A DNA stretch of 64,000 nt from Forficula auricularia (taxonomy: Eukaryota > Arthropoda > Insecta > Dermaptera > Forficulidae), in contig JALMQS010000088.1 in the NCBI GenBank assembly GCA_024734495.1, forward strand, positions 806,001 through 870,000, read 5' to 3'. The notes beneath the pieces are model-generated. The model did no database searches. It was given only the letters and a program-made list of their open reading frames with translations, and was not told the DNA's origin. This document shows, one piece after another, positions 52,901 to 64,000 of this stretch (position 1 is its first letter; each line of letters begins with the position of its first letter). The position numbers were made by a program, and so were the translations under genes.

Positions 52901-55900
52901 TTATTTTGATATTAGATAGACACCAACCGATTCATTCGATGCTTTTGTCTCTTTCACATTGGACTTTTCATTATCTTTTATTGGTGGGGGTGAAGAATGA
53001 GTAATATCTTCAAATGATGGATTTTCAACTTGAGCCAAGGTTAGGACAGAAACCCGTTTTTTTTGGATAGGTTGATATTTATTGGCTTTCGGTTTCTGTG
53101 GTTCAGCTTTTTGCGAATTCGGCGACGGCGTTACAGGTTTATCTCCATTAATATTTGATTCATTTTCTGTTAAAGAGATACGTATCTCTGGAATATTTTC
53201 CGACCAAGTTGATTGAACTGAATCACCTCGCTCTCGTCTACGATGTTTCAACTGACGTGAAACTTTTCTTAAATCGTCCGGAAGGGAATCAGGTTGATCT
53301 GCATCGGTTCCATCACCGTCAGCAATCACTGCACTTTCTTCCTCGGAAGTTGCGGAAGATTTTCGAATTGCTCTTTTCATTAAACGAGTAATTAATTCTA
53401 AAAATAAAAATTATTAAAAAATTCACCATTCTGTTTTTATGTCTATCCCTTCTATATCCAGATTATATTATACCATTTCGATCGGCATCACTTTTATTAA
53501 TTATATCACCATTTCCCCGTTTTTCTTCTATAACACTCGTACATGTGTTAATCAGTGCTCCGGAATCTTTATCGGGTGAAGCTCCATCTGATGAGTTCCT
53601 TGGTATAGAAGGCATCAGTTTACGCCATCGAGCAAACGGAGTAGCTGAAGCGGCCCGAAGTTTTGGGTCCACCATTTCAAACATTTTACGTCTTTCAACC
53701 GTTCGTTCTTTTCGAAGCTGAATCTTAAAAATATAATAAATGAAATTGCAGAACTTAGAGGAAAAATCGAGGGGTGAACCGCAATTGGAATTAGGTGTAT
53801 ACCGTCTTTGGAATTATTTTGGAAATCATTAGATAATGCCCCTTCATCTATTCTCTTCCACTTGGGAATGGAAGTGGAAGTAGGTGTACAAGATATTAGT
53901 TTGCGGTTCACCCCTCGGGAAAAATAATTTAATTTACCTTAAGATCATTATTAGCTTCTCTTAATGCTCCTGTTAATGAAACTAAATAATAAATTATAAG
54001 AACCAGGAGAACAAGTAGAGGAATCACAATTCCAGGTGATGCAATATACTCCAATACAAGATGTAATTTAGTTGGTACTAATTCCCGTATTGCATGTGTT
54101 ATCAGGTGGTATATACGTTTGTAATTGCTAAAAGGTCCGCAGTGCCAAGATGGATCGACCCATACAATCGCATAGCTTACAGGCAAAACACATAAAAACA
54201 ACATCATTAATAAAAGTGCAAAGTAAAAGTTGTTTGAACGAGATGCTCGGAAAACTACTTCATGAGGCACATTACAAGTTAATACAATCCATGAACGGAA
54301 GTAAACGATAATTCCGAGTTTGGCAACATTAAGAAGAGGTAGTGCTGGTGAAAAGAACATGCCCATCCAGACCATTCCTTGATTGTTGACTAATTGCAAA
54401 ATACTTTCGGCTATTTTAAAATCGCCATATTTGGGAAACTTTCTTTCTAAATCCCAGCACCAGCATCTGTTCATAAATCGAACGAAGAGAGCGCGAAAGA
54501 AGTCCATTACCAAGGACAGGCCAATTGTAAAAAGCTGAAAGGAAAAACGACAAAAGGACAATTAGAATAAAACATTTCTATTTGTTATTATTTTTTTTTA
54601 GTACAATCGAATGCAAGAAAGTTCACAGAGATAAGATGCAACATCTCTAGGTCATGACTCATGACAGACTCTTGTATTATTGTAAAGAAGAGATTTAGAT
54701 TTATTTATAGAATGCTGTGAGGATGTTCTCCTCCAAGAGCAAAAAGATTATACAAAAATAAAACTCAATTTAAAACAAATAATATAAAATAATAATAAGA
54801 TAATAAAATTGAATTATACAATAATATAATACAAACATATACATTTATACATACATAGTACCTATAATAATACCTACTTATAAGCTACACATTATAGATA
54901 TCACAAAGCATTCTCACATTCTCTTCTAATCATCACAATTAACAATACAACCTTCAATAAAAATAATCCCTCAACTCCAATCCACCAATCCATTCACCAC
55001 CCCCACAATCTCACTCAGACTTCTGCTTTGATTGTAAAATATTGTAACATTTATTTTTGAATACTGCAATTGATCTGAACTCCCTGATTTCCCTTGGTAT
55101 GGAATTCCAAAGAGAGAGTGATCAAAGGAAAGGGTGGAGACAAAGGTGTCTGTGAATCTAGATCTTGATGGACTAAAGAAAGTAGAAATAGGGAAAGAGG
55201 GAGGCGGAGAGAGAGTTTCCCTCCCTAGAAGTCATGGGGATAAACGTGATGGCGAATGAACTGATTCGGCACTTCTTCAATTTGCCGCGATGGGCTGTTT
55301 AATGTCGGCGAATCACGAACTACGCAAGAAACAAGTTTGGGGGATTCGAGATTCAATCTAATCGGAGAGCATTCTCTGATAGTTTCTATAAATTAGAAAC
55401 GGAGTCGTTTCTTCTATGGACCATTAGTGTGAAAGCTCATTAGTAGTAGTATTTAATATAATATAAATTAAATCATCATCATCTTAAAAATGGTTTGAGG
55501 CTCGACTCTATCCCATTTTTAACTTCTCTAAAAATCCAACATATAATACCTATATTTCTTTATCTGGTGAAAATACATCAATCCTCGTTCTACTTTTTTC
55601 CCACCTTTTTTCCTCAGCAATTCTACATGTCTTAACGTGTAACCTCTCGTGAATCTCTCCATTTATAGTTTTCAGGGATTCGTTTATCATTCGATCAGGT
55701 CCTGCAACTTTCCCAGGTTTTAGATTTTTTATTTCATAGTTAACAGTTCAATTTCTATATTTTTTTCCTGGTAATTTACTTCTATGTTGCTTTCTATTAA
55801 CTGAGCGAGATTTTTCCATTTGGAGCTAAATATTTTGTTCTCAAAAACTCCTTAAAGGGGTCGAGAAATCATTTACTTCTGGTGCTTTCCCCCTTTCTTT

Positions 55901-58900
55901 TTCTCTATATCTATTTATTGGTTGCATATCTCCTTCTGTCTGTTTCTTCTAAATCTTTGTAGCTCCATTCTTATTTTTCCCCTTTGTTGTACACATTCCC
56001 CATCAAACCTTAGCACCGCAATAACTTATTTTGATCATTTTACTGTCTTCTGCTGCTCTATCTATAACTTGTAATATTTTAAAATATTTTTCTTCCTCTT
56101 TAATCTCGTTCCACTTCACTGCTAACCACTTATGTCTCATTCTTTTTTTAAATTCTTCCTCTTTCTTTATTTCATATCCATGTTTTTCTTGTACGTTTTG
56201 TTTCAATTTTTCTTTCTTCCATATTATTACTGCCTTTCATTGTAATAACCAGTGGAAGGCGGTCCGGATCTTTTTTTCTTCAATTTGAAAATATTTTATT
56301 TCTACCATTTCCTGAAAATAGTCAATCCCCCTTGAATCAACATAATGTATATTTTCCCGACTTTCCATTAACCCCGCTGAGAATCTTAAGTCCTAGCGTT
56401 TGGCATAATGAGATCAACTTTCTTCCTTGTGTGTTAATTTCTGAGTCCTCATAATAGTATATTATACATCAAGGGAGAGAAATGGATTATTTTTCTCGAG
56501 GTGCAATTTGTAGCCAGAGGGTTAAGCCCGAGGGATAAATAGCATTCTCTCCTGGGGTGTATATACCTACTATTTTTTTCACGACCTCATATTTAAAACG
56601 AATATTCAAATAAAATATAAAATAAAATAAATATTTTAATGATTGTTCGAATTGTAATTTTGTAATTAATATAAATAAATAAACAATTTTTCAAATTTTG
56701 CTTTTCATTTGTATTAACATAATTATTTCCCACAGGAAATAATGTGTATTAGCTCCCGTAGGAAATAATGTGACATTTTTATCCCTATTTTGATGTCATA
56801 GAAACTAACTTCTACACCCGGTCGTGAAAAAAGTATTTTATTTGTTGGTTGAATTTTCCTCACCCGACCTGACGTTGAAATCACCCAGTCTAACCAGTAT
56901 ACATACTAATATATAACAAATCCTTTGCATGTCATTTATTAATTTAATTTCTTCTTCTAAGTCTTTCTATTTTTTCATTCCAATACTATTATAAACTGAT
57001 ATGAAAATTATTTTTCTTTCATTATTAATTTGTGTTACTATTAAACTCCATCTCCATTTTCCATCGAGCAACTTGCCTCGAGAGCTTTTCTTATTCCTAT
57101 ACAACCTGTCCCCCTATTGACTTTTTTTTTATTTATTCTGGTGGCTGGAAATATCTTTCTTTTAAAATCTTTTTCCAATCTGTCCTTAATTTTCTCATCA
57201 TATTTGTTCTCTACCCAAGTCGTGTAAAAACATAATATCGAATCCTTCCAAGTATTTACAAAAATCTTCATCCCGGCTATGTTCCATATCCAAGCCACCA
57301 AGGTCATAGGGGAGGGGTTGAAAATTGTTGCATTTTAGCATTATATGCTAAAAATAAAAGCGTCTTATAACTTCAACAAATAGTAATAAAAATATCTTCT
57401 AATTTTTCAGAATTGAATAAAATGGAGGGAGGGGTTACTTTTCATGAAACGGAGGAGGGGGGGGGGTAGGGCACCCCTGATGACATTAAGTCCCCTTCTT
57501 TACTCTTAATCTTTTCCAATCTGTCTTCTGATTCTTCTTTTCCTTCTATTAATTTAGAATTTTTTCGATCTATATAAATTATTTCTCCCTTAACTTGACT
57601 GACCATTCAATAAGAAGGAAGAAAATTTGGAATTGTGTCTAGTATACAGGGTGTTATATATATACTTACCTAAAATTAATAGTTTTTTAAATAAAAAATA
57701 TTTTAAATTTCACTCGTCTAGATCTTAATGATTTATTATGTACTTAAGTATGTATAATTTTAGTATTTTTGAATTCTACATAAGAATCCAATAGAAGTTT
57801 ATTAAATATTCCCTATACCTAAAATGAATAGTTTTTTAAATAAAAAATATTTTAAATTTCACTCGAGCAGATCTTAATTATTTATTAGATATATAATAAA
57901 TAAGATTAAGCAAGTAAAATTTAAAATATTTTTTATTTAAAAAAACTATTCATTTTAGGTATAGGGAATATTTAATAAACTATTGCATTTTTATGTAGAA
58001 TTCAAAAATACTAAAATTTATGCCATGTTCCATTTAAAAAAATTGAGTATAAACAACTTATTGATTTTCAGAAATAAACGATTATTATGGTCATGCTGGA
58101 TATAAAATTTGAATTTTTATGATTAAGTAAGATTCATTAATGTCTTATTAAGAGTTTTAATTGATCAAATTAATTATACAAACAATAGTTTAATTATTAA
58201 TTAATTTTTAAAGATGAACGCTAAATTGGTAGATTCTACAAACTATCTAAAATAACTCAGAAATGATAAATTTTAGACATCAAGTGCATTATACAAAATC
58301 ATCTTAGTTTTTAACACTTAATCTAATGATGCAAAAGTATTTGGGGGGTTCCATGGAAAAAAGAAAGTTGATAGCGATTGCGGCAAAGTAAAAAGTCTCC
58401 AAAAGTTATTAATAATTTATTTAAAAAGAGCATATTCCAAAACATAAATATGTCAAAGTTCAAAATTTTCTCTCAACTCCTTCCATGAAAACTTTTAATG
58501 AACGAGTTCTGTGGAACACCCTCTATATACGAAGATAGAAAGACAAAATCTGTTGCTATGTCAGTAATACACAATTGATTTATTAGCTTATTTTTAATTT
58601 ACTAGAAAACTTTTATTTATTTATTTTTATTTCACTTTAAATTAAAGGCAACTATTATTTCTTAAAAATAGTTAATTTAAAATAAAAAATAAATAAATAA
58701 AATAATAATTACCAAATCAACAATTGTCAATTTAACAAGTTCTTGTCCAAACATCGTTTCCCAACATAGGTTTTTTAATTTTTTACGTATTTCTGGAGTC
58801 AAACGATTCAGTGGAACTGAAAAAATATATAATTAAAAATTATTGTCAGTAACATTCATCAAAATATCATTAAGTAATAAATAAGATTTTACTTTAAAAA

Positions 58901-61900
58901 TTATTTATTTATTTTATTTTGTTATTATTCTATAAATTATTTTATCTTTTATTTTTATAATAAAGAATTAATAGAGTGAGACAATTAATTTAAGAAATTT
59001 TTTAAAATTCAACTCCTTCATATAGTATTATAGTAAAACAAACACAGAATTCGTGACCTGTCGTTCATGATGGATCATTTATTGAGATTTAAATTGATAA
59101 ATTTTTCAACTGTTTATTTATTTATTTTTCATTTTGAAATGTTCGTGTGATTAAGGGATCAGCCCATTTTCGATGGCTCTGTTTTGTACTTTTGTGTTCC
59201 TTCCACTTTGTCTCTGAAAATGCATTATAAAATTTTATTTTTCTATAGGGTGGGGCATAAAGATCTACCACATTTTGAAGAGGTATAAAAAATGAAAAAA
59301 TTTAACTAGAAAAAAACTGAATATATTTTTGGAAAGAACATAAATTCAATTTTTTAACTGTGTTTTAAACATTATAATTATACTAAAAAAGGGGCGAGGG
59401 GGGTCAAAAATGACAATAATGACATTTCTAGCCCTTTCGACCAAACTCAACCAATTTTTTTTTCAACCAAATTTTGTATACATATTCTGCGGACCCCCAG
59501 AAGGCAGAAATGCAAAAACTAACCACTCCAAATGCGGGGAAGGGGAGGGTCAAAAATGAAAATTCTAGTCCTTTCGATCAAACTATGTATATAAAATTTG
59601 GTTAGTTTTTGTATTTCTAGCCTTCTGGAGGTCCACAAAATATGCATACAAAATTTAGTTGAGTTTGGTCTAAAGGGCTAGAATTTTCATTTTTGACCCT
59701 CATCTCTTTTTTGTCTGAATGTTTAAAACACATTAAAAAAAAATTATTTTATCTTCTTTTCAAAAATATATTCAGTTTTTTCAAATTAAATTTTTTCATT
59801 TTTTATACCTCTTCAAAATGTGGTAGATCTTTATGGCCCATCCTGTAATTTTAACAAATTTCTCATAAGCCAAACATTGGCGAAACTAGTAATAATAAAC
59901 GAAATTTAATTTCTCTATTTATTCTGTTTTACTATCTGAAGGAGTTTAACTAAAAATTTTTTCCTTAATTATTTATTTGGTTTTATGATTTTGCTCCGTC
60001 TATTTTTGATGATATTTTCTATTTATTTATTACCTTCAGGTATTAGTGAATTTTGGGTTTTATATTTCATAACATAACAAGGTGTTTTGTCAAATAAAGT
60101 AGACTCTGTTTCTGATGTTTCACTATATCCCAATGTTGAAGATTGTTCATTTTCTATATTCGTTGATAATTCGTCAATTAAAGTACTTTCTGTAATATTG
60201 TCTCCCAATGAATAATTTGAAATCGTTGTTAAGAAAATATCCGTTGTGTTTTCTGATTCATTAAATGGTTTTGCACTTGAATGATCTAAATCATAATAAT
60301 TTGAAAATGAATCATTGTTATTGCTATCATAATCGAATTGACTTTCTTCAAACTCTCTGTCTTCTAAAGTTTGATTTTTAAGTGAGGTCTCGTTTCGTTT
60401 TTTAAGAGGATATGCAATTTCAGAGTTATCCAAATCATGACTAAATTTCGACCGTATCAGAGTACTTGCTGCTGTTGCGGTGGCTGCAAAGATAGACGTG
60501 GCAGCACCTATGGTCGTTGCCGGCGGTGTAGGAAATAAAATTTGGAAGGAATTAATAGTCGAACAGCTTACAGCAACTAATTGACAAGCACAGCTCGGGG
60601 AATTCATAGGTGAAGATGCTTCAGAAAGAAATGGTAGGCTGACGTTTTCTCGATAAATATCTAATCGAATTTTATCCAAATCTTTGGTCTAAAATAAAAA
60701 TAAAAAAATAAAAAATAGATTAGAATTAGAAAATGTATTCACATGTAATAACAAATATGAGGCGTTCACAAGCAGAGTGGACCAACCCACAAATCTCATT
60801 TTCTCTGATTCTTCTTTTTAAGTTCCATATCAGGTCTCCCTGGCGTTTTGGCTCCTCTCCACATATACCTGTGCAGAGTGTGTTTAGTTGTTTTACACAG
60901 ATATACGGGACCTACTTTTTAACACCGGTTCCGAACGGCTAGTTTGGAGAGGTTACTAGGCAATTATACTCTTGGTAGGTTGCCATTGCTTTTCAAGAGG
61001 AGGCGACTACAAATATCTGATCTGCCGAGACATAGTCTCGAACCAGCGTACTTCGAGTCAGCGACCCGACACTCTATCCACTGACCTCCTCTCTAATCAA
61101 GTAAGTTTTTGATAAAACTAAATAGGCAGAGTGGTTTAAACTTAGTTTTTTAAACGTCCTTCTAAATTACAGCACAGGTACCACTTTTGCCTCGAACCTT
61201 TACCTCTATTTTCTGGATTTCTCATAAAAAACTATGGGATGGTCCACTCTGCTTTTGAACGCCTTATATATACAGGGTGGGGCATAAAGATCTATCACAT
61301 TTTGAAAATCTATAAAAAATGAAAAAATTTAACTAGAAAAAAACTGAATATGTTTTTGAAAAGAACATAAAATAATTTTTTTTAATGTGTTTTAAACAAA
61401 AGACAAAAAAAGGGGGAGGGGGGGGTCAAAAATGAAAATTTTAGCCCTTTCGTCCAAACTTAACACAATTTTATATACATATTCTGTGCGCACCCAAAAG
61501 GCTAGAAATGCAAATTCTAACCACCCAAAATGGGAGGAGGGTCAAAAATGAACAATCTAGCCCTTTTGACCAAACTCAACTAAATTTTGTATACGTATTC
61601 TGTGGACACCCAGAAGGCTAGAAATGCCAAGACTAACCAAATTTTGCATACATAGTTTGGCCGAAGGGGATAGAATTTTCATTTTTGTCCCCCTTCCCCC
61701 CCCATTTTGGGTGGTTAGTATTTGCATTTCTAGCCTTTTGGGTGCGCACAGAATATGTATATAAAATTGTGTTAAGTTTGGACGAAAGGGCTAAAATTTT
61801 CATTTTTGAGCCCCCCCCCCACACACACTTTTTTCGTCTGATATAATTAAAACACATAAAAAAATATTTTATGTTCTTATCTTCAGTTTTTTTCTAGTTA

Positions 61901-63297
61901 AATTTTTTCATTTTTTATACCTTTTTAAAAGAATAATTTTCAAAATAATAATAAACTCTACATAAAAATGAAAATTCTAGCCCTTTCGACCAAAATTTGT
62001 ATACAAAATTTGGTTAGTTTTTAGATTTCTAGTCTTCTGGGGGTCCACAGGATATGTATACAAAATTTAATTGAGTTTGGTCAGAAGGGCTAGAATTTTC
62101 ATTTTTGACCCTCTCCCCCCATTAAGAGTGGTTAATTTTTGCAGTTAATTTATTTGAAAAAAATTAGGTGTTTTTGCTAAAATTAAAACAATTTTTTGCA
62201 TGTATAAGAAAAATATTGAATTATAAAATATAAGTAAATAACTGTACGAATTAAAATCGTCAAAGTGTAGTCTGAATTTAAATTTGATTTATGACGTTAG
62301 TGCGCCTATATTTAGGCAACCAATTGCGCGCAGAAGAATGAAAGCTGCGTAAGAGATAGGCGAGTCCAGTCGTTGCTTACAATTTTTTGTTTAGATTTAT
62401 TTTACCAACTTTTCAGGTTGGAATAATAAATAATAATCTGAAATCTAAGTAATATATTTGAATATTTATAAAAAATTTAAATTGACTTTTGTGACGTCAC
62501 ACTTTTTTAGATCCCCGGGCTCCCCTGTCACATCTTGTCACAAATATGTGATGCCACCCTTACTATGTGACTTAATTTATGGACGGCCCCTAATAGAGTG
62601 ATGAAGAGGGCAAAGCCTAGGAATCTAAAGTCTACTATGTTTATATGTTTATATTGCATGTAGGAGGGTCTTGTCCCCTCGGGAGTCGAACCCAAGCACT
62701 AGTACGCTTTCCGAGCAACTAGTCAGACCCTTGAGACCACCACATCTAAACACGCAACATATAATGAAAGCCAGAAATAAAAAATTATTTTCCCTATAGA
62801 AGACACACTCTTTTCCTGCCTCCTTTAATTTATAAAGTTTTTGGTTGAATTATGATACTTGTTAACTAAGAAATAAAAAATACGTACTGCCGAAAATTGA
62901 AATCATTGTATATACAACTTTTAAATCCATTAAATAAAAAATAAGACATTTCCAAAAATTAAATTTGAAATAACTTACCATATCACTTATTTGATCGAAG
63001 AGAGCGAATATAAGAGTATATAAATTGAGCAGATTAGCAGCCATAATTCTTGCAAGTTCGATTCTAAGTTGTGTTCTCGGATGATAATTCTCCAACATTC
63101 CCAAATAATCAAAAAAATAAGGGAAAATGAATGTAATCAAGGATACGACAATCGTAGTCTCGTATTGACGCCACCAGGACAAACTTGCTTCAGGTTCAGT
63201 GGAACGTTGGACCAATTGAATCACAGCATAGGCAGAGGAAATTAACAGAAGTAAAACAATAATATTCACCAAGATTCGCAATACAATTATTTTCCAA
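52901..63297 (-). CDS. TMC (transmembrane channel-like) protein, 3' six exons (5' partial)
   Basis: Multipass membrane protein of the TMC family, whose members form or regulate mechanosensitive and leak cation channels. Exons (minus): 63297-62979, 60688-60034, 58816-58713, 54534-53938, 53723-53474, 53397-52901; all GT/AG with matching phases (2,422 nt). Exon 1 here has three membrane segments and ends LIFALFDQISDM. The 218-residue next exon is Ser/Thr/Asn/acidic-rich. Then LTPEIRKKLKNLCWETMFGQ, and RFMNRCWCWDLERKFPKYGD with QGMVWMGMFFSPALPLLN, the hallmark TMC domain, followed by two more membrane segments. The C-terminal about 250 residues are polar and probably cytosolic. N-terminal exons lie beyond 64000. 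Which TMC subfamily this is cannot be decided safely. Confidence 0.93.
53768..53917. mobile_element. 150-bp MITE, sister of 37008-37152, 8-bp duplication
   Basis: Ends CGAGGGGTGAACCGC and GCGGTTCACCCCTCG; GGAAAAAT at 53760-53767 and 53918-53925. It almost fills the short intron between the fourth and fifth TMC exons of this window, ending about 20 bp from the exon at 53938. Confidence 0.8.
54590..55480 (-). pseudogene. Likely non-LTR retrotransposon 3' region
   Basis: On the minus strand short stretches such as SRSRFTDTFVST and FDHSLFGIPYQGKSG, then NVTIFYNQSR and EIVGVVNG, resemble the C-terminal region of arthropod non-LTR ORFs, but stops are frequent. In a TMC intron. Family not resolved. 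Confidence 0.35.
55490..57640 (-). pseudogene. Non-LTR retrotransposon, endonuclease plus RT relic
   Basis: Minus strand, from the right: a Lys/Glu-rich stretch (GEIIYIDRKNSKLIEGKEES), then an AP-endonuclease-like start (WNIAGMK, FYTTWVENKYDEKIKDRLEK, KIFPATR), polar linker, and further left the RT entry motif KIKNLKPGKVAGPDRMINES. These are in the expected order for an ORF2, with many frameshifts. It is interrupted by a CAGGGGTGCC-type MITE (about 57305-57481) and another (about 56560-56840). Inside a TMC intron, same strand as the gene. Confidence 0.6.
56560..56840. mobile_element. MITE within the non-LTR relic
   Basis: Ends tactatttttttcacgacc and ggtcgtgaaaaaagta are inverted; interior AT-rich with repeated ggaaataatgtg blocks. 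Probable TA target. Confidence 0.5.
57647..58523. mobile_element. TA-flanked element with inner inverted repeats
   Basis: Starts cagggtgttatata after TA and ends tggaacaccctc before TA. Inside, three inverted/direct copies of ctattcattttaggtatagg with tttaaataaaaaatatttta form long stems. In a TMC intron. Non-coding. Confidence 0.55.
59246..59845. mobile_element. 600-bp foldback element, TA duplication
   Basis: Ends agggtggggcataaagatct and agatctttatggcccatcct are inverted, extending through accacattttgaagaggtat. The centre repeats the 'gccctttcgaccaaactcaa' and 'acccccagaaggc' module in both orientations. TA at 59244-59245 and 59846-59847. In a TMC intron. Confidence 0.65.
60758..61266. 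mobile_element. Foldback element containing a tRNA-derived SINE
   Basis: Ends gaggcgttcacaagcagagt and the complement of aaggcgttcaaaagcagagt are inverted (through gtggacca). Between them, on the minus strand at about 61015-61092, is a tRNA-like region with A box ggtcagtggatagag and B box ggttcgagact, followed by a SINE body toward 60780. Confidence 0.6.
61015..61092 (-). repeat. tRNA-derived SINE head
   Basis: Minus strand: ggaggtcagtggatagagtg (A box region), then gctggttcgagacta (B box) correctly spaced for an RNA polymerase III promoter. Stems are imperfect, and the sequence continues into non-tRNA repeat, so it is a SINE rather than a working tRNA gene. Confidence 0.55.
61273..62140. 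mobile_element. Foldback element, second copy of the 59246 family, right end damaged
   Basis: After TA it starts cagggtggggcataaagatc, contains the same modules in both orientations (ccaaaaggctagaaatgcaa and complement) and mirrors to attttttcattttttatacc near 61920; beyond that, more module copies run to about 62140. In a TMC intron. Confidence 0.55.
62580..62830 (-). repeat. tRNA-derived SINE and decayed Penelope-like arm
   Basis: Minus strand at about 62660-62755: gtggtctcaagggtctga as A-box region and gcttgggttcgactcccgag as a perfect B box. Next to it at 62598-62615 gtgatgaagagggcaaag is a family A hammerhead remnant lacking GAAA, and agaagacacactcttttc at about 62790 is its arm. Confidence 0.5.
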
Positions 63298-63528
63298 CTG
63301 AAAACGAGATTTATAAAATTCAAACATATTCTATTAATACTTTTCTATGTAAAATAAATTAATGTGTAAATCTCAAAAATATTCATAAATTATATTTTCA
63401 AAATGGGATATGTTAATAATTGAAAAAGGTGAAAACAATTTCAAGACTCGAGACACTCACTGCATGTTTCATTGATTTGGCAATATTTTTGTTAATGAGC
63501 TGTTTAACTGCTTGAAAATTACTTTGCC

Positions 63529-63746
63529 TAAAGCCCGCTGCACACGAGGCTTTTCCCTCTACCTGTTTTGGGGATGGGAGCTCTGTTTGCAATTTGGAGG
63601 CCTGACGGAGTCGGAATGACGTCACTGCTGGCAGTCTTTCTAGCTAGCTTGCTTGATTTAAAAGATAGGACTTGTTCTGGGAAACCATCTGCTATCAGCA
63701 ACCGGACAAAAAATTATTAAAACAAGTCTCGTGTGCAGCGGCCTTA
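63529..63746. mobile_element. MITE with GC-rich inverted ends
   Basis: Ends aagcccgctgcacacgag and ctcgtgtgcagcggcctta are inverted. It lies upstream (minus sense) of the first TMC exon in the window. Non-coding. Confidence 0.6.
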
Positions 63747-63772
63747 AGTTGCAGACAGTTCTAAGGACGAAT

Positions 63773-64000
63773 ACAGGGTGTCCCGTATCACAACGATAAA
63801 CCTTGAACAGGGGATAGGGTAATTTACGACGGCCCAGAACGTAAAATATCTTTTTTAGTATTTTATAGTATTCTTATAGTATCGAGTTATAGGCATTTTT
63901 TTGAAAATAGTGAAAATCACTACCCTGCCCTAAATATCGAGATGCTGTGGCAACAAAGTTACATATTTTATTATTCTAATTTTATTAACATATTTAATAA
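63773..64000. mobile_element. Left end of a TA-flanked element, cut by the window edge
   Basis: cagggtgtcccgtatcacaa follows TA, the common start of many insect DNA elements; the right end is outside the window. No coding seen. Confidence 0.4.

Noticed and set aside
62598..62635. gtgatgaagagggcaaag as a ribozyme
   Set aside because: First core base altered and no GAAA or cleavage triplet follows; only a relic.
61015..62755. Genuine tRNA genes at the tRNA-like B boxes
   Set aside because: Cloverleaf stems do not close well, and the sequences run on into repeat bodies; they fit SINEs.
1..64000. CRISPR arrays, prophages, operons, Shine-Dalgarno sites
   Set aside because: The window is eukaryotic (spliced genes, MITEs, poly(A) signals); the short repeats are transposon-derived or tandem decay products.

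Overview
The window is AT-rich, intron-rich animal DNA, most likely from an insect. Introns are long and full of repeats. The recoverable proteins are typical of arthropods and other animals, and the repeats are a dense mix of MITEs, non-LTR retrotransposons, Penelope-like elements (PLEs) and tRNA-derived SINEs. I cannot name the order or species. There are no bacterial operons, CRISPR arrays or ribosome binding sites.

Host genes. (1) At 3754-3906 (-) is a first coding exon: a signal peptide, then the start of what looks like a laminin/netrin N-terminal domain, ending at a clean splice donor. The rest of this gene lies beyond the left edge. (2) At 14448-26411 (-) is a complete six-exon quinone oxidoreductase (zeta-crystallin type) of 321 residues. 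(3) At 43004-50273 (+) is a complete nine-coding-exon XPR1 phosphate exporter of 668 residues, with SPX and EXS domains. (4) At 52901-63297 (-) are the last six coding exons of a TMC (transmembrane channel-like) gene; its 5' end is beyond the right edge. A possible unidentified terminal exon lies at 42433-42550 (-).

Everything else is mainly mobile DNA, much of it nested. A tandem array (about 1975-3735) appears to have grown out of the exon/intron border of the laminin-like exon and is itself broken by three insertions. Intron 5 of the oxidoreductase holds a non-LTR element broken by three insertions, one of which (a hAT element with a perfect 8-bp duplication) contains a second non-LTR fragment. 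XPR1 introns hold a hAT transposase relic, a TTAA-flanked piggyBac-like element that was itself hit by a PLE palindrome, and another PLE palindrome.

The most striking theme is about twenty hammerhead-ribozyme motifs (CUGANGA, helix II, GAAA, short helix III, NUH), in at least seven sequence families, on both strands. They sit in the arms of Penelope-like, often palindromic, insertions with 11-15 bp target duplications. A decayed PLE reverse transcriptase (24790-25660, -) supplies a protein-level anchor. Hammerheads in PLEs are already known. What looks worth pursuing here is their density, the divergent palindromic arrangement, compensatory changes in helix II, and a recurrent extra nucleotide between the CUGANGA box and helix II.
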